64,000 bases of DNA from Undibacterium_A arcticum (GCF_042660705.1 NZ_JBHSUQ010000001.1); one strand, 5' to 3'; shown: positions 39,639-50,177, counted from the stretch's first letter. Numbers and translations: made by a program. Notes: generated from the letters alone by a model not told the origin.

Positions 39639-40456
39639 TGCTGAAAACGCGCGTAATTACCGCGCTGCTGTTGCTTGCGGTGTTATTGCCGGTGCTATTT
39701 TCCGGCTCATATCCGGCGTTTGCCGTGATCGTCGCGATTTTTTTTGCGGCCGCGGCATGGGAGTGTTTTCGCCTGTTCAACAGCAAGCAACCGGCCATTG
39801 GCGCGGCGATCTGGACCGTGGTCTTCGCTTTCATCTTGTTCCGTGATGATTTTTCTCGCGCGAATTTACTGTTTGGTCTGAGCATCGTCATCTGGCTGAT
39901 TCGGCTGGTACCGTCGTTGCTTATCGGCTTGCCGGCAATCGACAGTTTTGCCAGCCGCTTGCTGAACGGCATTTACGGCATCGCCATTCTGGCTTGTTTT
40001 ATCGCCATGACCGTCTTGTTCAGGCATTCGGCGCTCTACCTGTTATCTGTCATGGCTATCGTTTGGATGGCCGATATCGGCGCCTATTTTTTTGGCAAGG
40101 CATTCGGAAAGCACAAGCTTGCGCCATCCATATCACCAGGAAAATCCTGGGAAGGCGCGGTTGGCGGCGCCTTTTCCGTCTTGCTGGTCGCAGCGTTGAC
40201 GACCTTCATTCCAGCCCTGAGTGATACCTTTGCTGCAAAATCCTTTTCACGCTGGGGTTGGACTGGCTTTGTGCTGGTACTGATGGTGCTGGTAGCCGCC
40301 AGCGTTGTTGGTGATTTATTTGAATCGCAGTTGAAGCGTAAGGCCGGAGTCAAAGACAGCAGTCATTTGTTGCCAGGTCATGGCGGTGTGCTGGATCGGA
40401 TCGACGCTTTGATACCCGTGCTGCCGCTGGCGGCCTTACTCGATTCCTGGTTTTAA
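39638..40456 (+). CDS. cdsA: Phosphatidate cytidylyltransferase
   Basis: An integral inner-membrane enzyme forming CDP-diacylglycerol for phospholipids. The 272-residue protein has about eight hydrophobic segments (first: TALLLLAVLLPVLFSGSYPA) and the CDP-alcohol signature region near the end: WMADIGAYFFGKAFGKHKLA, SPGKSWEGAVGGAFSVLL, GDLFESQLKRKAGVKDSSHL and LPGHGGVLDRIDALIPVLPL. It overlaps uppS by one base and precedes dxr by 12 bp, so translational coupling is likely. Confidence 0.96.
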   Translation: MLKTRVITALLLLAVLLPVLFSGSYPAFAVIVAIFFAAAAWECFRLFNSKQPAIGAAIWTVVFAFILFRDDFSRANLLFGLSIVIWLIRLVPSLLIGLPAIDSFASRLLNGIYGIAILACFIAMTVLFRHSALYLLSVMAIVWMADIGAYFFGKAFGKHKLAPSISPGKSWEGAVGGAFSVLLVAALTTFIPALSDTFAAKSFSRWGWTGFVLVLMVLVAASVVGDLFESQLKRKAGVKDSSHLLPGHGGVLDRIDALIPVLPLAALLDSWF

Positions 40457-40468
40457 GATAGGCGCAGA

Positions 40469-41641
40469 ATGCAAGGCATAACAATTTTGGGCGCCACGGG
40501 CTCGATTGGTGTTTCAACTCTCGATGTACTGGCCCGCCACCCCGAGCGCTATTCAGTGCATGCACTGACGGCACATAGCCGCGTCGACGAACTTGCCGCG
40601 CAGTGTGAACAATTTCGACCAGCCGTCGCGGTAGTCGGTACCGCCGACGCAGCGCAACGATTGTCGCGGATACTGAAGCAAAAAGGCCTGCATACGCAAG
40701 TTGAGTACGGCGAGGCGGCACTTTGTGCGGTCGCCGGCGCACCCGAATGCGATGTTGTAATGGCCGCGATCGTGGGCGCCGCCGGACTCATGCCGACGCT
40801 GGCCGCGGCACGTGCGGGCAAGAAGCTCTTATTGGCCAATAAGGAAGCCCTGGTCATGTCAGGGCAGCTGTTCATTGATGCCGTCAACATCAACGGCGCC
40901 ACGCTGTTACCGATCGACAGTGAGCACAACGCGATATTTCAGTGCTTACCGCACGATTACCGGCGCGTTCCGCATCAACACGGAATAGCCAGAATTTTAT
41001 TGACGGCTTCCGGCGGCCCGTTTCTGACGCGTGCAGTAGAAACGCTCGACACGGTCACTCCCGAGGAAGCGGTAGCCCATCCGAATTGGGTGATGGGACG
41101 GAAAATTTCGGTCGATTCCGCGACCATGATGAACAAGGGCCTGGAGGTCATCGAGGCGCATTGGTTGTTTGGCGCGCCAGCCAGCCAGATCGACGTGGTG
41201 ATTCATCCGCAGAGTGTGATTCATTCGATGGTGTCCTACGTCGACGGCTCGGTGCTGGCACAACTTGGTAATCCGGACATGCGCACCCCGATCGCACATG
41301 CGCTAGCATATCCGGAACGCATCGTGTCGGGTGTCGAGCCGCTGGATCTCGCCCGGCTCGCGACGCTCGATTTTGCGGCACCGGACTTCGATCGTTTTCC
41401 GTGCCTTAAACTGGCATACGAGGCCTTGAGGGCTGGCGGTACCGCACCCGCAGTATTGAATGCCGCCAATGAAATCGCGGTGCAGGCTTTTCTGGATCGT
41501 AGAATCGGTTTCCGTATGATAGACCAGGTGATCGCACGCGTACTTGGCAAGGTGCAGATCCAGTCCAGCGTTTCCTGCGTCGACAGCTTGCTCGAGCAAG
41601 ACCGTCTGGCGCGACTTGAGGCTTATGCCTTGATCGACTGA
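40469..41641 (+). CDS. dxr: 1-deoxy-D-xylulose 5-phosphate reductoisomerase
   Basis: The first committed step of the MEP pathway, NADPH-dependent and the fosmidomycin target. The 390-residue protein has the Rossmann start MQGITILGATGSIGVSTLDV, LLANKEALVMSGQLFIDAVN, LLPIDSEHNAIFQCLP, LTASGGPFLTRAVETLDTVT, HPNWVMGRKISVDSATMMNK and GLEVIEAHWLFGAPASQIDV with the metal and substrate residues. Its TGA overlaps the rseP ATG by one base. Confidence 0.97.
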   Translation: MQGITILGATGSIGVSTLDVLARHPERYSVHALTAHSRVDELAAQCEQFRPAVAVVGTADAAQRLSRILKQKGLHTQVEYGEAALCAVAGAPECDVVMAAIVGAAGLMPTLAAARAGKKLLLANKEALVMSGQLFIDAVNINGATLLPIDSEHNAIFQCLPHDYRRVPHQHGIARILLTASGGPFLTRAVETLDTVTPEEAVAHPNWVMGRKISVDSATMMNKGLEVIEAHWLFGAPASQIDVVIHPQSVIHSMVSYVDGSVLAQLGNPDMRTPIAHALAYPERIVSGVEPLDLARLATLDFAAPDFDRFPCLKLAYEALRAGGTAPAVLNAANEIAVQAFLDRRIGFRMIDQVIARVLGKVQIQSSVSCVDSLLEQDRLARLEAYALID

Positions 41642-43016
41642 TGATACTGTTACAGACATTGTTGGCATTTGCTGTTGCGCTTGGATCGCTGGTGGTGATC
41701 CATGAGCTCGGGCATTATCTGGTTGCGCGCTGGTGTGGTGTCAAGGTGCTGCGTTTTTCGGTCGGTATGGGGAAGGTCGTTTTCTCCCGTCGACTGGGAC
41801 GCGATCAGACTGAATGGGCGATTTCGATGTTGCCGCTGGGCGGCTATGTGAAAATGCTCGACGCCCGCGAGCAGGATGTCAGCGCATTGTCCGCGCAGGA
41901 GCTGCAACGGGAATTTACCCGGCAAAACGTGTGGCGTCGTATCGCCATCGTGGCCGCTGGACCTATCGCCAACTTCATGCTTGCCATCGCGATATTTTCC
42001 GCAATTTATGTGCATGGCACCCCGGAACCGGTGGCCCGGTTGCGAGCGGTCGCTGAAAATACGGCAGCCTATCAAGCTGGCCTGCGCGGCGGCGAACTGA
42101 TCGTGGCAGTCAATAACGAACCGATCCAGACCTGGGCGGATCTGCGCTGGAAACTGATTCAACTCGCACTCGAAAAAACCCCGGCACGGCTGCAAGTGCA
42201 GCGCCCCGTACCGCCAGGACCAGATCGCAATCACTCCGACTCCGTCACGATTCGGCTGGATGGTGTGACGGCGGACGATCTCGATGGCGATTTTTTAGCT
42301 AAACTGGGCGTCGCGCTCGCGCGGCCCAAGGCGACGCTCGGCAAGGTTGAACCGCAAGGTCCAGCCATGCTGGCAGGACTGGAACAGGGCGATCTGATAC
42401 TGGCCGTCAACGGCAGACCGATTGTCGACGGCCTCGACTTTGTCGAACGGGTGAGGGCGTCCGCCGGCAAGCCGCTCACAGTCAGCGGCTTGCATCATGG
42501 CCAGGACGGGACGGAATTTAACGTGACGGTGATCCCGCAGTCCGAAGTCGTAGCAGGCCATGTCATCGGCAGAATCAAGGTCGAATTGCCGCTGGCGCCG
42601 GAGATGGTCACGATCAGCGTGTCACCGTACACGGCACTGGTCAAGGCCGTCGTCCGAACCTGGGATACCAGTGTGCTGACGATCAAAATGCTCGGCAAGA
42701 TGGTGCTCGGCGAAGTCTCCTGGAAGAATATCACGGGTCCCATTACGATTGCCGACTATGCGGGCCAGACCGCGCGTGTCGGCGCGATCAGTTATCTCAG
42801 CTTCATCGCCTTTATCAGCATCAGTCTCGGCGTGATGAACTTGCTACCCATTCCCGTGTTGGATGGGGGCTTTTGCTGTATTATTCGCTGGAAGTTTTGA
42901 CCGGACGCCCAGTATCGGAGCGGTTCGGCGAAATTGCCCAGCGCGCTGGTATGGGCATACTTCTGACTTTGATGATCGTCGCTGTATTCAACGACATCAT
43001 GCGCCTCATGTCCTAA
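41641..43016 (+). CDS. rseP: Site-2 intramembrane protease RseP, one frame break
   Basis: A zinc metalloprotease of the inner membrane that completes anti-sigma-E cleavage in the envelope stress response. The first membrane helix carries the active site VVIHELGHYLVARWCGVKVL, followed by two PDZ domains (about residues 130-310) and the C-terminal motif with the third metal ligand, NLLPIPVLDGG. The frame breaks in the G5 run at 42865-42869 (one base missing), after which LLYYSLEVLTGRPVSERFGE and FNDIMRLMS complete the protein of about 458 residues. It lies directly before bamA, the usual order. Confidence 0.94.
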
Positions 43017-43077
43017 AAATTTTGCGACCCCTGGCTCACTGCATGTCTGACAAGTCCATAGATAAAAACGATAGCCA

Positions 43078-45402
43078 ATGAAATTACATTCCGAGCGCCT
43101 GTCCCTTCCGAATTTCCGCCGTCATCTCGTCGCCGCAGCAGTCTTCGCCTTATGCACCGCTCCCGCGTTGGCGATCGAACCATTCAAGGTGAAAGATATT
43201 CGTGTCGAGGGTATTCAGCGCACCGAAGCCGGCACCGTGTTTTCCTATTTGCCGGTACGCGTCGGTGAAACCTTCACCGACGAAAAAAGTGTGACCGCAA
43301 TCAAAGCGCTGTACGCGACCGGGTTCTTCAAGGACGTGCGCATCGAAGTCGAGGATGGTGTACTGGTGGTGCTGGTTGAAGAACGTCCGACGATTTCAAC
43401 GGTCGATTTCTCCGGCGCAAAATCGTTTGAGAAAGACGTGCTGATCAAGGCATTGAAGGAAATCGGCGTAGGTGAATCCCGCATTTTTGACAAGGCTTCG
43501 GTCGATCGCGCAGAGCAGGAACTGAAACGTCAATATCTGTCGCGTGGCTTGTATGGCGTACAAATCACCACCACCGTGACGCCAATCGAGCGCAATCGCG
43601 TGACGATCAATTTTGCCGTGAATGAAGGCGAGGTCGCGCGCATCAAGCAGATTAACTTCGTCGGCAACAAGGCTTTTACCGATGGCCAGTTGAAGGAGTT
43701 GATCGACCTGAGAACGCCGGGCTGGTTTACCTGGTATACCAAGGCGGATCAATATTCGAAGCAAAAATTGACCGGCGATATCGAGGCCTTAAGGTCTTTC
43801 TATCTGAATCGCGGCTATATCGAAATGCAGGTGGAGTCGACCCAGATATCGATCACACCGGATAAGAAAGACATTTATATCACCATCAATATCAACGAAG
43901 GTGAAAAATACACGGTGTCGAACGTGAAGCTGGAAGGTGAAATGTTTGGCCGCGAAGATGAGTTGAAATCGCTGATCCTGCTGAAAGGCGGCGATGTTTA
44001 TTCGGGCGACAAACTGACCGCGAGCACTAAAAGGATTTCGGAGCGGATGGGTAATTTTGGCTATGCCTTCGCCAATGTGAATGCGAATCCGGAAATTGAT
44101 CGAGAAAAGAAGGAAGTGGCATTCACCATCCTGCTCGATCCCGGCAAGCGTGTGTACGTTCGCCGTATCAACCTGGCCGGCAATACCAAAACGCGCGATG
44201 AAGTGATACGTCGTGAATTCCGTCAGTTCGAGGGGTCCTGGTACGACGGCAACAAGATCCGCCTGTCGCGCGACCGCGTCGACCGCCTGGGTTACTTCAA
44301 GGAAGTCAACATCGACACGCCGGAAGTGGCTGGCACCAATGATCAGGTCGACGTCGCGATGACTGTGGTGGAAAAACCGACGGGGAATTTCCTGTTCGGT
44401 GTCGGCTATTCGCAAGCGGACAAATTCTCCATTTCCAGTTCGATCCAGCAAGCCAACTTCGCCGGTAGCGGCAACACGGTCGGCGTGGAGGTCAACACCG
44501 GCGCCCGTAACCGTACTATTTCAGTTTCGCAAACCGATCCGTATTTTACAGATGACGGCGTTAGCCGCAGTTATTCACTCTTTTTGCGCACGACGCGGCC
44601 GCCCGTAAATACGATCGGCGACTACAAGGTCCAGACTTCCGGCGGCAGCGTTAACTTTGGCGTGCCGTTTTCGGAATTGGATACGGTGTTTTTCGGGCTG
44701 GGGTTGGAACGGACCCGCGTCGAAACTTTTCCCGACAGTCCTTATCGTTATAAAAAATATGTCACCGATTTCGGCGACGGCGTAAATGCGACGACTACCT
44801 CGATACCGTTGACCGCAGCATGGCAGAGAGACAACCGAGATAGTGCGATTACGCCGACGATGGGTCGCTATCAACGTGCAAATCTGGAGCTGGACGTCAT
44901 TGGCAGCCTGAAATTTTATCGCGCGATCTATCAGCATCAATATTTCAAGCCGATTCTCAGCAATATAACGCTGGCTTTGAATGGCGAAGTTGATTTTGGG
45001 CACGGCATCGGCGGCAAGGCTTATCCGCTGTTCAAGAACTTCTACGCCGGCGGTATCGGTTCGGTGCGTGGCTATGACAGTTCGTCGCTTGGCGCACGTG
45101 ATCCTGTCAATGGCGACCCGCTCGGCGGCGCATCGCGCATGTTTGCCAATGCTGAATTACAATTTCCGTTCCCTGGGTCAGGCAAGGACCGCACCTTGCG
45201 CTGGTTCACATTCGTCGACGGCGGGAATGTCTATCAGGAAGGCCAGAAAATGAGTTTTTCGGAATTGCGCTATTCTGCCGGCATAGGAATGAGCTGGATA
45301 TCGCCGCTGGGGCCGCTAAAGATAAGTTATGGCAAGGCTTTGAACGCAAAACTGGGTGACCGAAAGCAGAATTTCCAGTTTCAGGTCGGAACCGGCTTCT
45401 GA
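43078..45402 (+). CDS. bamA: Outer-membrane protein assembly factor BamA
   Basis: The central subunit of the BAM complex that inserts beta-barrel proteins. The 774-residue product has a signal peptide (HLVAAAVFALCTAPALA), five POTRA domains (first at FKVKDIRVEGIQRTEAGTVF, about residues 35-420) and a 16-strand barrel with the conserved VRGY loop (FYAGGIGSVRGYDSSSLG, near 660). It ends in FQFQVGTGF, a C-terminal Phe typical of outer-membrane barrels. Intact in frame. It precedes skp. Confidence 0.97.
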   Translation: MKLHSERLSLPNFRRHLVAAAVFALCTAPALAIEPFKVKDIRVEGIQRTEAGTVFSYLPVRVGETFTDEKSVTAIKALYATGFFKDVRIEVEDGVLVVLVEERPTISTVDFSGAKSFEKDVLIKALKEIGVGESRIFDKASVDRAEQELKRQYLSRGLYGVQITTTVTPIERNRVTINFAVNEGEVARIKQINFVGNKAFTDGQLKELIDLRTPGWFTWYTKADQYSKQKLTGDIEALRSFYLNRGYIEMQVESTQISITPDKKDIYITININEGEKYTVSNVKLEGEMFGREDELKSLILLKGGDVYSGDKLTASTKRISERMGNFGYAFANVNANPEIDREKKEVAFTILLDPGKRVYVRRINLAGNTKTRDEVIRREFRQFEGSWYDGNKIRLSRDRVDRLGYFKEVNIDTPEVAGTNDQVDVAMTVVEKPTGNFLFGVGYSQADKFSISSSIQQANFAGSGNTVGVEVNTGARNRTISVSQTDPYFTDDGVSRSYSLFLRTTRPPVNTIGDYKVQTSGGSVNFGVPFSELDTVFFGLGLERTRVETFPDSPYRYKKYVTDFGDGVNATTTSIPLTAAWQRDNRDSAITPTMGRYQRANLELDVIGSLKFYRAIYQHQYFKPILSNITLALNGEVDFGHGIGGKAYPLFKNFYAGGIGSVRGYDSSSLGARDPVNGDPLGGASRMFANAELQFPFPGSGKDRTLRWFTFVDGGNVYQEGQKMSFSELRYSAGIGMSWISPLGPLKISYGKALNAKLGDRKQNFQFQVGTGF

Positions 45403-45444
45403 TCCCCCACCGGCAAATACACATTTGAATGACGGAGAACGACC

Positions 45445-45957
45445 TTGAAGTCCTTAACTGCATCAGCTTCTGTCTCTAAATATATCGCCTTGGTGGGCTT
45501 GTGCGTGTGCACATTCGCCCATGCACAAGAAGGGAAAATCGGTTTCGTGAGCACCGAACGTATTTTCCGTGAGGCAACACCAGCCAAGACTGCGCAGGCA
45601 AAAATTGAGCAGGAGTTTTCCAAACGTGACAAAGAGATTCAGGATCTGGCTTCGCGACTGAAAACCATGTCCGAGAAACTGGATAAGGACACCAGCGTGT
45701 TGTCCGAATCGGATCGTGTCAAACGCCAACGTGAACTGACCGATCTCGACAAGGACTATCAGCGCAAACAGCGCGAATTTCGCGAAGATCTGAACCAGCG
45801 ACGCAATGAGGAACTGGCGTTGGTGCTGGAGCGCGCCAACAAGGTGATCAAGCAAATCGCCGAACTGGAAAAGTACGACATCGTATTTCAGGAAGCGGTT
45901 TATGCCAGCCCGCGTATCGATATCACCGACAAGGTATTGAAGGCGTTAAACAAATAA
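45445..45957 (+). CDS. skp: Periplasmic chaperone Skp/OmpH
   Basis: Holds unfolded outer-membrane proteins on their way to BAM. The 170-residue protein has a signal peptide ending at FAHAQ, then KIGFVSTERIFREATPAKTA and a long charged coiled coil (EFSKRDKEIQDLASRLKTMS through REFREDLNQRRNEELALVLE), and the C-terminal YDIVFQEAVYASPRIDITD strand. The start is TTG at 45445, preceded by a GGAG site; no ATG is available in frame upstream of the signal peptide. Lies between bamA and lpxD as usual. Confidence 0.94.
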   Translation: MKSLTASASVSKYIALVGLCVCTFAHAQEGKIGFVSTERIFREATPAKTAQAKIEQEFSKRDKEIQDLASRLKTMSEKLDKDTSVLSESDRVKRQRELTDLDKDYQRKQREFREDLNQRRNEELALVLERANKVIKQIAELEKYDIVFQEAVYASPRIDITDKVLKALNK

Positions 45958-46059
45958 GACCGTGCTGTCAATTGGTCAGCAGGGTTGCACTTGTTTTTCA
46001 ATCATTTTGCATTTAATTTCCGCAGTTAGTTGCTGCGCTCAATCTTTGTTAGGACCGCG

Positions 46060-47112
46060 ATGAGCACTCGACTGGGACAGTTGGTCGAACGCTTGGGTGG
46101 GCAATTGATGGGCGATCCGGATATCGAAATATCCGGCATCGCGCCGTTAAACGACGCCAACGCCTCGCATATCACTTTCCTCGCCAACCCGAAACTGCGG
46201 CAGCAGGCAGCGCAGACGCAAGCTGCGGCGCTGATACTGTCGGCGACGGACGATACCAATATTGCTGGCCGCTATGCCGGAGCCCGCATCATTGTTGAAA
46301 ACCCGTACGCCTATTTTGCCAGGACGGCGCAGTTGTTTGCCGCGCAATCGGCGCCGCCGATCGTGCCGGGCATCCATCCGTCAGCGATTATTGATCCATC
46401 GGCACAGGTGGCAGCAACTGCCTGCATCGGTCCGCATGTGTCGATCGAGGCCGACGCCATAATCGGTGACCGCTGCATCATCGATGCCGGATGTTTCATT
46501 GGACGCGGTGCGGTCATCGGCGCCAACACCCATCTGTTCGCACGCGCGACTTTCACGCCGGTTGCCGGATTGGCAAAAACTGCATCATCCATTCCGGCGC
46601 GGTGATTGGCGCAGACGGATTCGGTTTCGCCAATGAAGGCGGCACCTGGATCAAGATTCCGCAAACCGGCGTGGTGGTCATCGGCAACGATGTCGAAATC
46701 GGCGTCAACACCAGCATTGACCGCGGCGCGTTGGCCGATACCATCATCGAAGACGGCGTCAAACTGGACAATCAGATTCAGATCGGTCACAACTGTCATA
46801 TCGGCGCGCATACCGCGATGGCCGGTTGTGTCGGCGTCGCCGGTAGTGCCCAGATCGGCAAATACTGCACCTTCGGCGGCGCCGCGATGGTGCTGGGACA
46901 TCTGACCATCGTGGATCACGTGCATATTTCATCGGGCAGCATGGTGTCGCGCTCGATCCTTGAGGCTGGCCAATATACCGGTTTATCCACTGTCAAAAAA
47001 TGCAGATTGGGAAAAATCAGCCGCCATCGTGCGCAATTTGTCATCCATGCGTGAGAAAATCCGCAAGCTCGAAAAAACCATTAAATCGCTAACGCCCACA
47101 TCCAAAGAATAA
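46060..47112 (+). CDS. lpxD: UDP-3-O-acylglucosamine N-acyltransferase, two frame breaks
   Basis: The third step of lipid A synthesis, a left-handed beta-helix acyltransferase. The N-terminal uridine-binding domain (MSTRLGQLVERLGGQLMGDP) is followed by hexapeptide repeats; catalytic His is in GVKLDNQIQIGHNCHIGAHT. Breaks occur at TTT 46551-46553 (ARATF then HAGCRIGKNCIIHSGAVIGA; one base missing) and in the A6 run at 46995-47000 (LSTV then NADWEKSAAIVRNLSSMREK; one extra or two missing). The repaired protein is about 350 residues. Start 46060 is preferred over 46030. Its TAA overlaps the fabZ ATG by one base. Confidence 0.94.
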
Positions 47113-47582
47113 TGAAGACTCTCGACATCACCCAAATCAAGGAATACTTGCCGCACCGCTATCCGATGTTGCTGGTCGATCGCGTACTGGACTGGGAAGC
47201 AGGCAAGAGCATGACGGCCATCAAGAACGTGACCGCCAACGAGGAATTTTTCAACGGCCACTTCCCGCACAAGCCGGTCATGCCGGGCGTGCTGATGATC
47301 GAGGCGCTGGCGCAGACCGCAGCCTTGCTGTCGTTTTTGACAACGGGTCAGAAGCCGGATGACAAGTCGGTGGTGTATTTCATCGGTATCGACGGCGCGC
47401 GCTTCAAGCGTCCGGTGGTGCCGGGCGACCAGCTAAAGATGGAAGTGCAGATCCTGCGCAATGCACGCGGGATCTGGAAGTATGCCGCCAAAGGCTCGGT
47501 TGACGGCCAACTGGCGGTCGAAGCCGAGCTGATGTGCACGATGCGCAGCGCGACCGACGCCAGCCAGCCCGCGGGTCAGTAA
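47112..47582 (+). CDS. fabZ: 3-hydroxyacyl-ACP dehydratase FabZ
   Basis: Dehydrates beta-hydroxyacyl-ACP in fatty-acid elongation; a hot-dog fold dimer. The 156-residue protein shows LPHRYPMLLVDRVLDWE, the catalytic His in FFNGHFPHKPVMPGVLMIEA with the Glu in the same helix, and FKRPVVPGDQLKMEVQILRN. It is overlapped by one base at each end, with lpxD and lpxA, indicating tight translational coupling that balances lipid A and phospholipid synthesis. Confidence 0.97.
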   Translation: MKTLDITQIKEYLPHRYPMLLVDRVLDWEAGKSMTAIKNVTANEEFFNGHFPHKPVMPGVLMIEALAQTAALLSFLTTGQKPDDKSVVYFIGIDGARFKRPVVPGDQLKMEVQILRNARGIWKYAAKGSVDGQLAVEAELMCTMRSATDASQPAGQ

Positions 47583-48370
47583 TGGCTGGTATCCATCCCA
47601 GCGCGCTCATCGATCCGAAGGCAGAACTCGATAGTTCGGTCGCCGTGGGTCCCTACGCGGTAATCGGGCCCCACGTCAAAATTGGCGCGGGGACCACCGT
47701 TGGACCGCATGTCGTGATCGACGGCCACACCACGATCGGCCGCGACAACCAGTTCTTTCAGTTTTCGTCGATCGGTGCCGCGCCGCAGGACAAAAAATAT
47801 GCGGGCGAGCCGACCCGACTCGAGATTGGCGATCGGAATACGATCCGCGAGTTTTGTACTTTTAATATTGGCACCGCGCAAGATGCTGGCGTGACCCGCA
47901 TCGGCAGCGACAACTGGATCATGGCCTATGTCCATATTGCGCATGATTGCCAGTTGGGTGATCAGATCATTCTGGCCAACAACGCGACTCTGGCTGGCCA
48001 TGTGCAGCTGGATGACTGGGTATTCCTGGGCGGTTTCACGACCATTCACCAGTTCTGCCATATCGGGGCCCATGCCATGACGGCCTTCACCGCGGCGGTC
48101 AGCCAGGATGTGCCGCCGTTCGTCACCGCGGCAGGCAATCGCGCAGCCCCGGTCGGCATCAATGCCGAAGGCTTGAAGCGGCGCGGGTTCAGTAGCACGC
48201 AGATCGCAGCCATACGCCGCGCCTACAAATTACTCTACAAATCCGGCTTGTCGCTGGAAGAGGCCAAGAGCGCGCTGGAAAAGGAGCAAGCCAGCGCGGT
48301 AGAGTCGTCCGCACATATCGGCCTGCTGCGCTCTTTCCTCGACGGCGCGACCCGTGGCATCATCCGCTAA
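47582..48370 (+). CDS. lpxA: UDP-N-acetylglucosamine acyltransferase
   Basis: The first step of lipid A synthesis. The 262-residue trimeric beta-helix enzyme starts MAGIHPSALIDPKAELDSSV, contains the catalytic His in MAYVHIAHDCQLGDQIILAN, and the substrate segments FSSIGAAPQDKKYAGEPTRL, GFTTIHQFCHIGAHAMTAF and AVSQDVPPFVTAAGNRAAPV, then the C-terminal helical domain. The start at 47582 overlaps the fabZ stop; its own end overlaps lpxB by 17 bases. Confidence 0.97.
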   Translation: MAGIHPSALIDPKAELDSSVAVGPYAVIGPHVKIGAGTTVGPHVVIDGHTTIGRDNQFFQFSSIGAAPQDKKYAGEPTRLEIGDRNTIREFCTFNIGTAQDAGVTRIGSDNWIMAYVHIAHDCQLGDQIILANNATLAGHVQLDDWVFLGGFTTIHQFCHIGAHAMTAFTAAVSQDVPPFVTAAGNRAAPVGINAEGLKRRGFSSTQIAAIRRAYKLLYKSGLSLEEAKSALEKEQASAVESSAHIGLLRSFLDGATRGIIR

Positions 48371-49553
48371 CGAAGGCGGCGCGCCATCGATTGCGATGGT
48401 GGCCGGTGAAGCCTCCGGCGATTTGCTGGCCGGACGGTTGTTATCGGGCCTGCGCCCGCAATTGCCGAACGCCAGATTGCATGGTATCGGCGGCCCACAT
48501 ATGGCCGAATATGGCTTCCACAGTGCCTGGCCAATGGAAAAGCTGACGGTGCGCGGCTTGTTCGAAATCATCCCTCGTTACCGCGAAATCAAGAAAATCC
48601 AGAACGATCTGCGCGATCAATTGCTGGCCGACAAACCGGACGTGTTCATCGGTGTCGACTATCCGGGCTTCAATCTCGGGCTTGAAATGCAGTTGAAACG
48701 CGCCGGCATTCCGACCATGCATTTCATAGGGCCGCAAATTTGGGCCTGGCGCGGCGGACGCATCAAGAAAATCGCGAAAGCGGTGTCCCATATGTTGGTG
48801 GTGTTTCCGTTTGAAGAGGAAATCTACCGAAATGCCGGGATACCGGTAACCTATGTCGGGCATCCGCTGGCGGAAGTGATTCCGCTGCAACCCGATGTCG
48901 CTGCGGCGCGCAGCAAGCTGGGTCTTGCGCTGGACGCGCGGGTGGTAACCATCATGCCAGGCAGTCGGACGTCGGAACTGAAGTACAACACGATCGCATT
49001 TATTGGTGCCGCCAAACTACTGGCGCAGCGCGATCCGGCACTGCGCTTCGTCGTGCCGATGGTGGGCCAACGGCAGCGCACCTATTTCACGGAGTTGGTG
49101 GCAGCGGCTGGCATGCAGGATGTGCCGCTGCAGTTGATCGATGGCCAATCGCACGTCGCGATGGCGGCGGCCGATGCCGTGCTGGTCGCATCGGGCACTG
49201 CGTCGCTGGAAGTTGCCTTGTTCAAAAAACCGATGGTGATTGCCTACAAGATGATGCGCGCATCGTGGGAGATCATGCGCCACATGGGCTACCAGCCATG
49301 GATCGGCTTGCCGAACATTCTGGCGCGCGATTTTCTCGTGCCGGAATTGTTGCAGGATGCCGCGACCCCACAGGCGCTGGCCGATGCTTTATGGACCCAG
49401 CTCAACGACCAGGCCTTGCGCGCCACGCTGCAGCGCCGCTTCACCGACATGCATCACTCGCTGCTGCGCAATACCGCGCAGGAAAGCGCGCAGGCGGTGC
49501 TGCAGGTAATGCGGCAATCGTCAGGCCGCCAGGCGCGCCCTAAACTCGATTAA
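48354..49553 (+). CDS. lpxB: Lipid A disaccharide synthase
   Basis: A GT19 glycosyltransferase that joins the two glucosamine halves of lipid A at the inner membrane. The 399-residue protein has IAMVAGEASGDLLAGRLLSG, FIGVDYPGFNLGLEMQLKRA, HFIGPQIWAWRGGRIKKIAK, VTIMPGSRTSELKYN and the acceptor region LVASGTASLEVALFKKPMVI. Start at 48354, overlapping lpxA. Last lipid A gene in the block. Confidence 0.96.
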   Translation: MASSANEGGAPSIAMVAGEASGDLLAGRLLSGLRPQLPNARLHGIGGPHMAEYGFHSAWPMEKLTVRGLFEIIPRYREIKKIQNDLRDQLLADKPDVFIGVDYPGFNLGLEMQLKRAGIPTMHFIGPQIWAWRGGRIKKIAKAVSHMLVVFPFEEEIYRNAGIPVTYVGHPLAEVIPLQPDVAAARSKLGLALDARVVTIMPGSRTSELKYNTIAFIGAAKLLAQRDPALRFVVPMVGQRQRTYFTELVAAAGMQDVPLQLIDGQSHVAMAAADAVLVASGTASLEVALFKKPMVIAYKMMRASWEIMRHMGYQPWIGLPNILARDFLVPELLQDAATPQALADALWTQLNDQALRATLQRRFTDMHHSLLRNTAQESAQAVLQVMRQSSGRQARPKLD

Positions 49554-49565
49554 TACGGAACATCA

Positions 49566-50177
49566 GTGACACCTCGCGAATTCAGTTTGCCTTTGTTCGA
49601 CCACGCCAACGAGCTGCTCTGCGGCGTGGATGAAGCCGGGCGCGGCCCCTTGGCCGGGCCGGTATTTGCGGCAGCGGTGATCCTCGATCCGCTGCATCCG
49701 ATCGACGGCTTGCGCGATTCCAAAAAACTGACAGCAGCGCGGCGCGACCGGCTGGCAGTCGAGATCAAGGCGCATGCGCTGGCCTGGTCCATCGCGCAGT
49801 GCTCGGAAGCCGAAATCGACCAGCTCAATATCCTGCAGGCGACGATGCTGGCGATGCGGCGCGCGGTGGAAGGGTTGAGTACCCGGCCGACCCTGGCGCT
49901 GATCGACGGCAATCGCTGCCCGGTACTGACGATCCGATCCGAGGCCATCGTGCAGGGCGACGACACGGTGCCGGCGATTTCGGCGGCGTCCATTCTGGCC
50001 AAGACTGCGCGCGACGCGCTGCTGGCGCAATTGCATCTGCAATACCCGCAATATGCGTTCGACCAGCATAAGGGCTATCCGACCGCGTTGCATCTGGAGC
50101 GGCTGCGGTTGCATGGCGTGTCGCCGGTGCATCGCCGCTCCTATGCGCCGGTCCGCATTCTGCTGGAAAAATCGTGA
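49566..50177 (+). CDS. rnhB: Ribonuclease HII
   Basis: Cuts RNA in RNA-DNA hybrids and single ribonucleotides in DNA. Of 203 residues the first motif CGVDEAGRGPLAGPVFAAAV holds the DE active-site pair; LIDGNRCP carries the third acidic residue, and SAASILAKTARDALL and FDQHKGYPTALHLERLRLHG are typical. It starts with GTG at 49566, 12 bp after lpxB, completing the common lpxB-rnhB end of the operon. Repeat copy G starts 12 bp beyond the stop. Confidence 0.95.
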   Translation: MTPREFSLPLFDHANELLCGVDEAGRGPLAGPVFAAAVILDPLHPIDGLRDSKKLTAARRDRLAVEIKAHALAWSIAQCSEAEIDQLNILQATMLAMRRAVEGLSTRPTLALIDGNRCPVLTIRSEAIVQGDDTVPAISAASILAKTARDALLAQLHLQYPQYAFDQHKGYPTALHLERLRLHGVSPVHRRSYAPVRILLEKS